Positions 1 through 13,100 of a DNA stretch of 64,000 bases are shown in pieces. Made by a program: the position numbers and the translations under genes. How positions within the stretch are numbered: position 1 is the first letter of the stretch; every line of letters begins with the position of its first letter. Where the stretch lies: assembly GCA_964036155.1 (NCBI GenBank), contig OZ038423.1, forward strand, positions 64,867,249-64,931,248, read 5' to 3'. The notes under the pieces are model-generated. The model was given only the letters and a program-made list of their open reading frames with translations. It made no database searches and was not told the DNA's origin. Source of the DNA: Diploscapter coronatus (Eukaryota > Nematoda > Chromadorea > Rhabditida > Rhabditidae).

Positions 1-3000
1 AGCTTGGAGCTTCATCTTGAAAAAACCTCGTTGCCGAAGTCAAAGTCGGTATAAATCCCTCGAAGTCGAACCCAAAGTACACAAATTCTCAAAAATGGAT
101 AATTTTAGCCCAAAACTAATCAAATGTTAAAATGAGCGAAAATACAAAATTTTCTAATAAATAAGATTTTTTACCTACCAAATGAAGGTATTTTGAAAAT
201 TAAAAAACTTTTAAAACTTATAAAAATTCTCGAAACTTTAACTCATTTTTACTCATTAAAAATCGAAGTCAAAGTTTCAATTATAATCGAATTTGAAGTC
301 AAAGTACGTGCACCCCTGATAACGTTACTTTACATAAATTTGAAATAACTTTGAGTAAAATTTTTCTTCACCACCATGCCGCATGATCCTTTTAAAAAAC
401 ATGGGAAAACAACCTACAGATCGAATGTTTTTGGAACTTTATAAGAAAACCGCAAAACATGAAAAATGAGTTCCTGGCGGTCGCAGATTCACAGATTTGT
501 TAGAGGCTGAGGCGTCAATGAGATAAGCCGGATTTGGAGGATAAAAGGAAAGAAAGAGGAGGAAAAATGGCTGAATGCAGGACGGAAAGGGGCAAGGATT
601 TGACGTGAGAAAAGCAGGAGAAGGCGAAGAGGGGGACGATCAAGTTGAACAGGGAAAGGGCACTGAGACAGGGGATAAACGGATTTGCATAGAAGTCGAA
701 CTGAAACGGACCGCGACAAGAGATCAGGAGTGGACTAAAAATGGATACAGAACAAGAAATCCCGAGTCAGAATCCGAGTTTGAGCTATTATAAATGAACA
801 AAAGTCATCGTGTAAAAGTCAAATATTTCGTCTAACTCGTTCAAAGATCGAGTAGATATGAAATGGGGAGATATTAATGGATAGTGGATAGGCGTATAAA
901 GAGGAAAGTGTAAGAATGCAGAGCTACGAAATAGCAAAATGAGAACGACTATTGAAATATGAAATAGTGAAACGGCAAAAAGCATTGAGGAAATGCTGAC
1001 TTTTGAGCATGAAAATGGGAGACTGAAGCCTGAATGTCTACAAACTATGATAATGAGTTCGCTGTAGATGACGACTATCTCACAACAACTCTGACTCCGC
1101 AAGACTGCAATAAAAACGAAAATCATCGAATGCTTAATTGGGCAGATTAATGAAATATGCAGAGGGAAAAAGGCCAAATGACGAGGGAAGTGAAAGATTT
1201 GGATTTGCAGCACAAAATTGAGGATAAGTTCAGAAAATCTGGACATTCCGAACTAGCAAAAATCAGCTACTTCCTTGTAATCAAATAATTAATATTTAGT
1301 CTGATCAACTTCAAATTTAGATGATCACAAAATGAGATTCTTACAGAAAATGATGATAGCATTTTGAAATATTGAAAGCACGAATATTTCACGAGATAAA
1401 TTAAAAATTAAGGCGAAAGAAGGTCATTTTCACAAAAAGTTGCAAAGTCTGGTATAGAATAAAGCTGATCTTCACAAATCAAAAGCGATAACTAAATAAA
1501 ATGATATAGGTTGATTTCTTTGTACAAATCAGTGGCAACACAAATACCGAGACTAGAATCAAGATTTTTTGACAAAAATCGACAACGAAACAGTAGATAT
1601 CTAGATCTAAATAGATCTTCAAAATAGCAAACAAACGGGAGGAAAATTGAGATCAAAATCGAAATCGAAATAGATTATTTTAAAGATAAAAGTTGCTTCA
1701 CTTTGGTGTAGATGGTAAAGGGTACTGAATTCCCTCCTGCAGATTATTGCGTGAAAAAAGATTATTCTCTTGTTTTAAGAATGTGACGAAAAAATCCGTC
1801 TAGGATCAAACAATTATTGGATGTAAAGACTGCAAAATTTGTACATCGATTTCGAAATACCCAAAACTTCGAGGTTTTCTCGAAGCTTGAAGTTATTTCG
1901 ACTTCAAATTCAAACCTTTTTCTAGTTTTCAATTTTGTGCAGCCCCGATTGACAGCGCTTCCAATTGTTTGTGAATCAGGTTGATTTTCACTCAAACTTA
2001 GAAAGCGATTACAGGTAAGCTAATCTTCACCATTTTCCCGGAATTCTAGACGAATCAAAGCTATCGAGAAGATGTTTTCAACAAATCTTTGACAATGAAA
2101 ATTCCGATAAGTGCATCGATCAATTTTAAAGATCGCTAATAAAAAGCTGATTTCCGCCAATATTTTAATTGGAACGATTAGAAAAGATGCACCGTCTTCG
2201 CTATTTTTAGCTAATAATAATGATGGCATAAATTGATCTTCGTTGATATTTTTAGAATCACAGCAAGGACATGAATTTAGACGAGGTCTGTGGAAGAAAC
2301 TTTCGTTCGTTTTCTGACAGTCCATTAAAGGAAATTGTATGTCTAAATGCGGGATAACTCGAAAATATGTGACATCATTTCACGTTCACGTTCATCGAGT
2401 TCGATCATTCATACTTGGCCTCTCCTTTTCATTTTCACTCCGTCATCCGAAAGAAGCCAAGTCGAACGGAGCAAGCAGGCGAATGAAATGACTCGGACTC
2501 GCTTATTTACGTGGCTTCCACAGCATTCAAATGCATGTTGCCTCTAGCAAAAAGCGAATGCCGAGGATAAATGGAGAGGGAAAGAGGTGATGAGAAATGG
2601 ACGAGTTCAGGGGCAAGTAAATGGGAAACGAAAGGGTGAGGTTGTCGAATGGCGAGAAAGGGAAAACAAAGCATCAAAATGGCTCAATTCATAAGTAACA
2701 ACAGGGATAAGAGGACATAGGGACAGCGTGAATAATACGATCTTGTCAAGGCGCAGCGAGTAGCAGGGATCCATTTGTCAGAGGAACCCATGTAAGTTCG
2801 AGCTTTCATCGGGTAGGGGAAATCCCTCAGGGATGAGGGAATACGAATCTACGAGGGGAGGGTGGGAGGAATGCGACTCGCAAATACATCATTTCCCCTG
2901 CCATTTGGCATAACCGAAAACAGGAAGAGTTAGTTGTGCTCCGAAAGCCGAGGGCCAACGCACAACGGTCGAACGGAAAAAAAACCAATCGTGTATTGAT

Positions 3001-3924
3001 CAGCGGGGAATTCGAATGACTGATGGAACCAAACAGATAATGTCGAATATGAACAAAAAGTCACACTAATCCGAAATTAAAGAAATTCATTCGAATTGTC
3101 GAAGAGCAACAACTAATAATCAACAAGAACGAGAATGGTATGGTGAATGGGTTAACGTAGAGAGCGCAAGCTCAGCCCCGCTGCAAGTGCGCGGCATGCA
3201 ACAAAAAGTGGTAGTTAAGGAACCTCAAAATGGGAAGCAAGTATCTTCCCAAGGCCAAATGTCATTAAAAAACCATCTCTAGATCGACGATAAACCTTCT
3301 AAAACGGTTCTGTGCCAAAAATCAGTGCATAATTTTCTCTACAAAAATCTGCAAGCGGTTTAAAGTTTGCGGAAAACATGCTCATTTAGGGGTCCAGAAA
3401 ATTCCGATTCTTTCGTTAAAAATCAATTTTTATTTTATTTTTCTTATCAAAGGCCTTAGTCGTCCAGAATGGATATTCCTCATTAAAAAATAATAGCGGA
3501 ATACGATTCTCGTGAACTTGCTTGCACTCTCTAGATTAGCGGCTAGTAACAGACTTTAGAGCAACAAGAAAAAGATTAAAACTATGAAAGAGTATCATCA
3601 CAATATGGTAATTCTACCTGCAAAGAAAGAAACAACCATCTGAAGAATTCCGTTGAGAATGGATAAAAATATTTGGTAAGTATATAGAAGATAATAATAA
3701 AGGGATCTGAAACAAGAGGGAATAAGATATTTTTTCAAATGAGAGAAAAACTATGGTTGGTTATTCAGATTGGATTTGAAAGATAGAAACTAAAGAATAT
3801 ATTATGCGAGAATTAGAAAATAGGATTATTTCGATTGAACTAAATTACCTTAGATTTGCAATTTTCTATTTCTCACATAATACTATCTACCTGTGTATCA
3901 GCCACGGACGAGTGGCTTAGAAGT
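1..3924. other. Region without a supported gene
   Basis: No chain of exons with consistent splice sites and phase could be built on either strand. The first 318 bases hold repeated TCGAAGTCAAAGT-like units and end in CACCCCTG, matching the right end of the hAT-like repeats elsewhere in the window. Bases about 500-1250 and 2560-3000 are strongly purine-rich on the plus strand. This bias produces long open frames on the minus strand (for example 788-1246) that look like translated pyrimidine-rich DNA, not protein. It may be 3' flank of the minus-strand gene that ends at 3925. Confidence 0.5.
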
Positions 3925-6886
3925 TTAGAAGTCATCACTATCCGAGCTGACGAGAGGAGCCCTATTCTTAGCGCTATGGCCACCGACTCTCTGCCTGTTG
4001 CCGGTCGAGTCAAAGGACTGATGCGATCCTCCTTTGAATGGAGAGCGCGGGAAGCCATCCGAGGACTGACGGAAGCGCGGGTGGTAGGAAGTGGAGGGCT
4101 TCTGCTGGAAGTGCGAGTGAGGAGTAGAATGGACAGAGTGGGAAGCAGAGCGATGGGCCGAGGCCGCCGAGAAGGCAGAGGCAGCCGCGAACTTGCTAAA
4201 GCCACATGCAGGTGCAGCCGGTCCGTTCCAGCCATTTTCATAGCTCGAATTCGATGGACTCCAACCATCTGAAATTTGAACTCTTTCGTAAAGAAGCTTC
4301 ATTCCAATAACGTGTGAAATGTAACTTGAATTGCTGACAAATCTAAATTTTAAGGGTATTTTTCCGAAAAAAGACTAACCTATTTGAATTGAAGTTAATT
4401 TTTGAAATGGTATTGCAATATGATTTTTTGATATAGGCTGAATAGGAGTAGCAAAACTAGTTCCAAAATGTAGCAGTTTTAGAAAATTGGAAAATTTTTA
4501 AATGAAAAACCAACTCATTTGTTAAATCAGTCAAATCGAGTAGCGTTAAATAAGGTATCGCGTAAGCGAAAGTAGGAAGAGCAGAGCCGTACGAAATATT
4601 TCGTTTTGTTCCGAAAAATCGAAATTCCGATCATTTTTGAGTCATTCCGTTTTCCGAAGTGTTGGGGTGTCTATTTCGTTCCGTATTCTGCATTTCGAAA
4701 ATCTCAAAATGCCATTCCGTACAGACCTGAAGAAGAGTGAGACACAGATTTATCGTTGAAGGGAAAAAATTCATTGAAAATTGATACCTAATTTGTACTT
4801 CACTCTTCGTATTATTCGTTCCGTATTTGGGATGTACATAGTGGTGCACGTTATCTTCAATTGCTAGGAAAACGGAAAATAGTACGCGAAAAAGGGATCG
4901 ACCTAAAAACCATTTTCTTCCCCTATTTTCAGCCTACCAGATTTTCGATTTAACAATACTTATGTCTACGAGTTATTATGTATTTTTCACTCACACCTTG
5001 CACCCTATCTGACTGGCTGAGAGAACGATTGATTGTGATAGATGAAAATGGCCTACCTCTGTGAGTGATAGTGTCCAAAGCCACGTTGGCGATTCCACTC
5101 GCCAGGCCGCTGCTTTCCGGCCGATCGCTGGGAGATGCAGGGCGCTGCTCGAGTTTGGAGGACTGGATAGACAGAGGCTGACGGAATTCCTGATGCTGGG
5201 TCTGGTGCTGCTGACATCGGATGTGGGACTGCTGCTGGACAACGGGCTGGAAAGTGGGCATCGGCAGCTGGGACAGGTCCCGCGTCTGCAACTGCATCTG
5301 TGACTGAGTGACGGCTGCGACAACTTGTTCTGGTTCGTCCTTCTTCATCAGAATGATCGACTTCGCTGAAATTTGTCATATTTGAGAGTGACTTAAAATT
5401 TGTGCGTTTAACTTAACTTTTATAGCAAACTAGAGTAGCTCAACTGAATGGCATTGAAGCTTCGATAATAGCAGATAGCACTTTGTCAGGTGCACATGTT
5501 CACCGCTGTGGATCATTTGGAGTTTGAAATGAGACGAGATTACAAATAACGCAATGAAAAATTATCGTAGCTCTGTTCTTTTCCAATTCGAAAAATTCAC
5601 ACAAAAAATGAGACTTGTTACATTGAGAATGAGTTTTCGATTTCAAGAGAATATCTAGTGTTGAACTGCTCATAAATCATCAGAAAGGACTTACAGAAAA
5701 GGTCGTATCTGAAGTGGTCGTGGAAGGCGATGACCGTGTGAACGAGGCACATCTTCTTGTGGAAACGGGCCTGCAGCAGGTTGTACGGAAGCTCGAATGC
5801 AGCACACAATTCCTGAAAAAGATAATATTCATGACTGGCGAAATAGAATAGCTTCAAATTTTTCATCTCTAATGACATAATCAATGTTTATGGCATTGTG
5901 TTGGGGGTAGATTTATGTAGGCCATGTTTTTTCCCCCCGAATGATTAGATCAGTGTGTTAGATTATCGAATCTATTCTAATTACCAAAATAGATAAGCAA
6001 TTCAAACGGATGAATGATTTAAAAAAAAAAAAAACTGAAGTATACCAACCCGGACGTTGAAGTCGACGAATTCGATGAACTGCTCCAAGGGGATTGTGTC
6101 TGTCTGCAGCTCGACATAGACGTCCAACATCTGAAACAAGTCCGGGCTGTTTTCGATCTAGGCATATTGAAGCACAATATGGAATATCACTTTGAACGAG
6201 TGCTGAGAATTTAAATGATAATGAAAATTCCCAACCTATCAAGCTTATCAAAACAGCATCATATCATCTCGAAGTCCTTCATTTTTGGCTGATGAATAAA
6301 GACAATTTTCAACAGATTTCTCGAAACTCGCAATTCGACCCGTAGAAAAGATAACGTGTCATATCGAGAGGGAAAAAGATCATGCCTTCTTTAGTTCTCC
6401 CGAAAAGATGGATAATTTTTCCGTGGGGCGATTTGCGAGTCGAGTTTTGAGAAATCTGATTTCCAATTGATTTTAGGTCGATCAAGGGGAGCCAAATTCG
6501 AAGGTTAGAATGCTGACAAACACATCAATTTCCTGGGGTGTTTAACCATTTTTCGTTCCCGTTCTTCAAACATTTTTTTATTTTTCAGTTTTCACCTTGC
6601 TGCGAATTTCGATTAGATTTCCCTGTGAAATTTTAGGATCAGGTCAAAAAATTCGAGTTTTGCATTCAAAACTTCGATATTCTATTTTATCGTGCTCAGG
6701 AAACTTAGATTTCTGTAAAGATGTTTTCTCCCTGAATAAGCTGACCTGCTTGATGAGGTACTGAATTTCCTGATGCTCGATGAGTTTGTTTCTGAACCTG
6801 ACGATCTCCTCGTTTTCCTGCCTAGTCACTCCCTTCGCGGACTGCGTGCCTCCTGCCAGTTTCGAGAACAGAATCGACTGGCTCAT
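3925..6886 (-). CDS. Unrecognised 330-residue protein, helical N-terminus and Q/S-rich tail
   Basis: Five exons on the minus strand: 6886-6746, 6130-6050, 5812-5695, 5365-5057 and 4268-3925. Together they give 993 nt, an exact reading frame ending in TAA. The start ATG at 6886 follows an ATTCAG acceptor-like site by only 7 nt, which suits trans-splicing and favours this start. Residues 1 to about 113 look alpha-helical and ordered, with segments such as NEEIVRFRNKLIEHQEIQYL, QFIEFVDFNVR and FHDHFRYDLF. After that the protein is low-complexity: a Q-rich stretch (QSQMQLQTRDL) in exon 4, then an Ala/Ser/His-rich last exon ending in the acidic SSDSDDF. No signal peptide or membrane segment is visible. 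The gene is head-to-head with the iRhom gene, 273 bp between start codons. I do not recognise the family. Intron 4 (4269-5056) carries a hAT-like MITE. The exon structure is well supported; the function is unknown. Confidence 0.75.
4582..4729. repeat. hAT-like MITE with 8-bp target duplication
   Basis: A 148-bp element in the last intron of the minus-strand gene. It begins CAGAGCCGTACGAAAT, and its other end read in reverse complement is CAGGTCTGTACGGAAT. The flanks AGGAAGAG and AAGAAGAG match at 7 of 8 positions, the target-site duplication length of hAT transposons. There is no coding capacity. Confidence 0.6.
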
Positions 6887-7159
6887 CCTAGTTCTGAATT
6901 TTCACGAAAAAAATTAAGTTTTAAACATCCAAAAATACAACGACGACGACCACTTTGAGAAAGTGAGGAAAGAATTAATAAAATTTGAATCGACTGCGCG
7001 CTGTAAACGCAGTGCTAACCTCTTCGATTTTCCTGTCGAACTTTTTCGCATTTCTGCGTTGATTATCGTCAGTTTTCTGTTTAAGAATTTCTGAGTTTCA
7101 GAATTCTCGGGGACATTTCTCATGCGTGTGGCCCCTGCCACCCCGTGACAGCCAGCTGA
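6887..7159. promoter_or_regulatory. Shared divergent upstream region
   Basis: These 273 bp separate the start codons of two head-to-head genes, so at least part must serve as promoter for both. Acceptor-like AGs lie just inside on each side (ATTCAG 7 nt before the minus-strand ATG, GTTTCAG ending at 7100 before the plus-strand ATG), as expected if both transcripts receive a spliced leader. No TATA box is evident. Confidence 0.45.
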
Positions 7160-10100
7160 ATGTCTTCCCACCAGCAGCCTGCAGCCAATCCGTCAGGTTT
7201 CTCGTCTCTTCGTATTTCTTGCTCACTTTTGTTGTGCATTTCAGGTCGAACTCGCTCGATGGATCTGCCCTCCTCCACAGGCATTTCCAAGTCCCAGTTA
7301 GGCGATCCCTCAGCCTCCCACCCCAGGCCGCCTCTCCATTCCTCTGGCCGGGTACTCCCAACTCCTCCTTTCAAATGGCCATCTTCCTTATTTCAGCACT
7401 CGATGTTCGTCACTCAGGTTTCGCAAGCACCTAGTCAGCAACACCAGCAGAAGCCCGAATTCAACAGGGAAAATAGTCTGTAAGTGACTAAAAGATAAAA
7501 TATACCATCATCCCCAATGATGTCCAGAGAACCTAGGAAATTATGATAAGATAGCGCGAGGTTTCGAAAATTTTAAACTAACAATTCCGAATAAGAAAGA
7601 AATGATGCGTGACCGTTGATATATCCGATCAGACCTCGATGTGAAGACACCATCTTCAAATAGTAGAAAATTTCAACAGAATCGGACTTTGAACAAACTA
7701 CGTCAGAAATTTAAAAAAAAAAATCATCATTCTATGCTTTGATCATGTATATGCGCTCGGTTCTTTTTTTAACTTTTCAATTTATATTTGCACGAGTCAG
7801 ATTCGAAAGCCTTGAAGAAACTAAATATTCAAGTAAACAATTCCAGGCTGCGCCAATTGTCGACATTCGTCGGAATTCAAGATGACGGGAACGAGAAGAG
7901 CGATTGGCAGCTGAAGGCGGAGAGGAGGATCCAGAAAAAGTATCAGTGCAAGGAAAAAGAGCAGCGCAAGACTAGGCTCTCGCAAAGTAGGAATAGTTTT
8001 TGGTTGATGATTCTGAATTTTGTAAATAGGAAAATGAAAAATTGACACGCAACGATGCCTGTGGAGTTTAAGGAACCTAGAATTATTTTACAGACCTTCT
8101 TTTTGAAATATTGTAGAAAAAATACTTTAAAAATTGATGACGAAAGTTATTTTGCAGCGCGTTCTGTGGATGTTTCACACGGCTCTCGTCGAGTTGCATT
8201 CTCTCCGACAGTTTCTCTGCGAGCAGACTCGCATCAGGCACCCAGCAGCTCTGCAGACACAAGACAGGTACAAGATAATTTGATGGGCTGAAGGCAGTAA
8301 GCGAATTTGCAGGCGATAGACACTCATTCTTCCCTGGCAGGGAAGGATATTCACTCGGACGTGGCTCCTTTCGAGAGGGACAGCGCACTCAAAGTCGTCT
8401 GGAATTCCATCTCAAATGTCATTACCAAGTAGGGCTTTTGCTACTAAAATTGCTCATAAGAAAATCGATCTTTATCTCCAGATTTAAGAAAATAACATTA
8501 TTGAAGTTTGAAAATCCTATTTATACAAATTTCCATTAGGAATTTTTTAATTTGCTGTTGATGAATTGAAGAAACATGCGAAGGTAGACATTTTAGAAAA
8601 TTCAGTATCAACTGTTCTAGCCTTGCACATGAACTTAAAAAATTGTTCTTTTTCGGAAAAAAAAAGTTGCAGAAAGAGTGGCAAAACTGAGCTCTCATGA
8701 TGATATCGAATTTGTCGGAAAAGGGAAATAATACAGCTAATTTCATATGTTTAATTGAAGAGGCACAGCAATCACCCACAAAAGAAGACCAGTCCCTCTG
8801 CGAATCTGCAAGTCATTCGACATCGAGCAGATAGAGCCTGAGACTGCAGCCGGAGGTGCTGGACAAGGGCAGGGGCCGTGCAGTGCTGCAACCACTCCTC
8901 ACATCATTGCTGGTTGGGAATGGAATAGACTTCGGAAATTAGAAACTAATCGAATCGAATTGCAGGACTCCGCAGTCCGTTTTCGATGTCGTCCCGTCAT
9001 TACCGTGATCAGCATGAGCAGTTCGAAATGTCTACACTGAATGCCGATGGACGGGCTCATTTGGCCACTGTCTCTGAAACTGAGGTATAACTTCTGTTTT
9101 ATTTTTATTTATTTGTCTCGAGAAAGATAAAAATGTATTCCTAACCCCAAGTATGGTATAGTTTTAAAAGTCGTGGATCTATTTACGAAATTCAAAATCG
9201 TTTTATCTTTTTCCTGATGACTACTCATAACCTTTACATGTTCACATCATTGTTTCCTGCAATTTCATAAAACTATTTAGGAAGGCGAAGCTGAACCGAT
9301 TTCCCGAAGAGGCAGCGAAAGGAAGGAAGATGAGGATGCTGGACTGCAGATGGAAGCGAAGGAAAGGGAAGCTCAAGAAAGACGAGTTGCTGTTGCTGTT
9401 GCGAGTTATGCTGATTGGCCAATGATGGATATGAATGAAAACGATGCAGAGGAAGAGATAGAATTGCACGGAGGGGGACTGGCTGACACGGCAAGGCCTT
9501 CCAATCTCAGGATGAGTGGACGACCTCTCTCTAAGGTATCGTACTTTTATTTGTAATTTTTGAAGAAGGTTTGAGAATATGGTCTCTTTTCACGTGGCTA
9601 AATTTATGTAATCCTGAATCTTTCCTTTGTTTTTTTTTTGTATTCAGCTGGGGTGTACGAAGCTTTGATTTGAAAATTTTCGAAATCGAAATTACTAAAA
9701 ACTCGTCGAATTCGAAGCTCGCGCATCCCTAATATTTAGTCAGTTTATTGAAAATTCCTGAATTATGTTAAATTGAACACATTTCGGAAATTATAAAATC
9801 GTCGGCGAAGTTTTTAAAATTGAATCACTGTTTGAATAGTATTGAATTTATTTTGGGAAAAACATTAACTTGACAATTTCAGAAGACTCAGTCAAAGCCG
9901 AAAGATGGGGGACCGAAACAGATTGTGAAGTTTTACGACAGTCAGTATCCTGTGGAATTCGAAACCTCTGTTCCCTTCATGGTAAAGCTTTTTGGTGAAA
10001 AATGCAGAACTTATAGTCATTTTATGATTCCAGAAGTTACATGCTCTTTGCTTCTATCTATGTCTGAATATTAGAAAATTCAAAATTTTATACAGTAACC

Positions 10101-13100
10101 TTTTTAAAGATAGTTAGGCTTGAATTTTTAGAAAGACGAAGAGGATGACTTGATAAATGAACGGTTCTTCGACTCAGGAGTTTCGAAAAAGGAACAGACC
10201 ATTACGATTGGATACACTGCAAGAGATGGTTAGTCAATCAACTGTTAATTCAAGAATAGGGACCGCTAAGCCACACTCCCTTCACTGCCCGCAAATGCTT
10301 TTGAATTTTCTGGTTTCGCGTTAATATATTAAAGCTACTTTTATACTAATTTTTTTTCTGGGGTCTTTTCACCGGGAATAGACGAAGGGTGTATAGTGAG
10401 GCCCTCAGAGATGTGTCATTTATTCGATTTCGATAAATCGGACAAAAAAACATGGCTGGTAGTCCCTATTCAAGAAGTAGCTTTATGTCTGACATTTTTC
10501 AAAACAAGTCATCTAATTTTTGTGTTCTCACAGCAGGGGTGTTCGAAATTTTCAACTTTGAAAAAATTCGGCATCAGAATCTGAATTGAAATTGAAATTT
10601 GTCTGATCCCGGCGGAATCGGAAACGTAATTAAATTCCCGCGAGCCGAATCTGGAATTCCGAACACCTCTGGTTCATAATTAGTCATTTGACATTTTGAA
10701 AGTCTTTTGAAACTACTCAGTTTGTTTCGATATTCTATGTTGTTTGGCATAATTAGCCGCTTTGTGCGAAGAAAGGAGATTTCAGGAGGAGAAGAAAATG
10801 AAGCAGGAATGGAAGAAGAGCCGAAGACCAGAATTCCACGCACTGGACGTGAGCGTTTTCCCACCGAAATGCACGGTAATTGAGAAAATACAGGAATTTT
10901 GATTAAATATCGTTCCATCGCGATTTTTAAAATTTATCTCCACATTTGTATAAGAAAGATATTGACCAAAGTTCCTGTGAATTTACAACAATAATACACT
11001 CAACTAACTGCTGAAACAGGCAATAGCAATGTCCTTGTGTATCGTACTCGAGCTATAATTAACTACGAAAACCATGCTATTTGAGAACATTGATAATTTG
11101 TCTGAATTCAGAGAGCATGCTGCCGAAAAAGCCAATTCGTCTCGGCCCCTCTCCAATCATTCGACATCAGCCAAATGGAATTCCTGATCGACCGGACGTT
11201 GTATAATTTTTCAAGAGAGATCTAAATTATCTTAAAAATTTGCAGGTGCACACGCGATCTGACATCGACCAGCAGCTCGAGATAGTCAAGAATACAGTGA
11301 AAAATGTCAGTTTTATTTTAAAAATTCAAGACAAAAATATTCCTGTTCCAGATTCTAATGAGTCAGCAGCCGAGAAGAACGAGAGGAATTAGCAAATTTG
11401 GGCAGTTGTGTGGACAGAAACTTCGGTATAAAAAGGTACCTTTTCAATATACACATTTTTTGTAAACTTCACGATAACAGCAAGGTTTCTGACATAGGAT
11501 TAGGTTTAAGGGTAGGTAGAAAGTATATTGTATCCATGTGATGAGCCCATTGTCGCGAAGAAGCCTTTCTCTCGCGATATTTTAGAAATGTTTATTCAAT
11601 AGTTCAAAATGCCAAGACATAAAAATAAGGCAGAAGTGGTAGTTAGTAAATTGTAAAATATAATAGAAAGCGAATGATAGAATGAAGCAATGATATGAGC
11701 AGCAACCTTCCTTTTAGAAATTTCCCATTTTATAGATGATGACTAACTTTGCTTAATTAAAATAACTATGAAAAGATAATAATATTAAGTTAAAACTGCT
11801 TTGAAAAATATCTTGAATAATTCAAAACAAACATCAAGTTAGAAGCTTGAGGCTTCTATCTTATCGACACCTTACCTAGTATAATCTATCCCAGTTAAAA
11901 TGGGTGAAGTTTACAAGACGTCTTTTGAATCATTAAGATGCAATTGTGCAGTGAAAAGATACATTTTGTGTACCTTCGCAAAATTAGTCAACTGTTTATT
12001 ATAGATTTTAAAAATTTCATTTGATCATCTGTTTTTCTTAAACTAGGAAATATTCAGGTCCGTAAATTGCGCCCTGAGTTGCGAAACCAAATCGAGCAGG
12101 GCGAAGGCGAGAGACCGTTCTTCACTTGGTGGGTCACTACTGTTCAGGTACGAATTCATTACATCTCACGATTTCAAGCAAACGGGTTTAGATAGTGGTT
12201 TGTTTGATTTCCATTCTGGCCTATGGATTTGGACCAGTTGGCCTTTCCAGAAAGGAAATGAAGAAAGAGGTTTCGTCTATTGCCCATGTTTAAGCGATTG
12301 TTTTCACGTCTCAGGTGCAAGATGTGACTCTGTCGTATCGCCAAGTCTCCTACTACGAACCCTCGAATATTTGGTTCGGACCGAGATTTTCAGATCTGAT
12401 TCGATTGGGAGCCAAATATTCGCCTTGCATGCGAAGGGAGAAGAAGCTCTGGGATGTTATCACTATGGTATGCAAATTACTTCTTTGGTAAGAAAAGTCT
12501 GAAAGAAGGTGTGGTGCCGTGAGGTAGTTTCAAATGACAGAATGACGAGACCTAGAGATTTGAGACAGAGAAGAGGGCGAAATGAGGGCAGGATAGTATG
12601 AAAAAGTTAGGTTTCGTCATATTGTATTTCCCAGGACGTGAGAATATCTTAACTTCCATTATCTTCTATATTTTCCTAGCATATTTACCTTTACATATAT
12701 ATTCAAGAATGGAAAGGTATAAAGTTTTCCATAGTATTTCCTAGTCAAATGTTGTACTTCATTTTTCATTAAATCGGCGATTTGCTTTTTCAGTTTCAAA
12801 ATTCTAGTATTTCAAATTTAAATTGTCACTTAGTGCTCATAAGGTTTGGATTATTTCAAATTTCAGGAGCGAGAAGCTGAGAACAAGACTGGTTGTTGTG
12901 TTTTCAACGACCGATCAGGCTGCTATCAGACAGGAAAATCCAGTTGTCCGGTTGGTTTTTCTCAACGAAAACAGTTATGTTATTTTTTCAGTTGAACATT
13001 GCGACTTGGGTAAAATGGCAGAGGCACGACAATTTCAATGCGATTGCTGCGAAAACAAAAAACTCCAAGAATGCGGTAATTCATTCGGTGTTCTTTTTAA

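Noticed and set aside
788..1246. 152-codon open frame on the minus strand
   Set aside because: It lies in purine-rich plus-strand DNA, so the minus frame is rich in Ser, Phe, Leu and Ile by composition. No splice context or family resemblance.
1762..1995. 77-codon minus-strand frame
   Set aside because: Its interior resembles the TCGAA-rich repeats elsewhere in the window (end GTGCAGCCCCG), so it looks repeat-derived.
3856..4272. 138-codon plus-strand frame and a 131-codon minus-strand frame
   Set aside because: Both overlap the last exon of the minus-strand gene, which is fixed by a phase-matched acceptor and stop codon in another frame.
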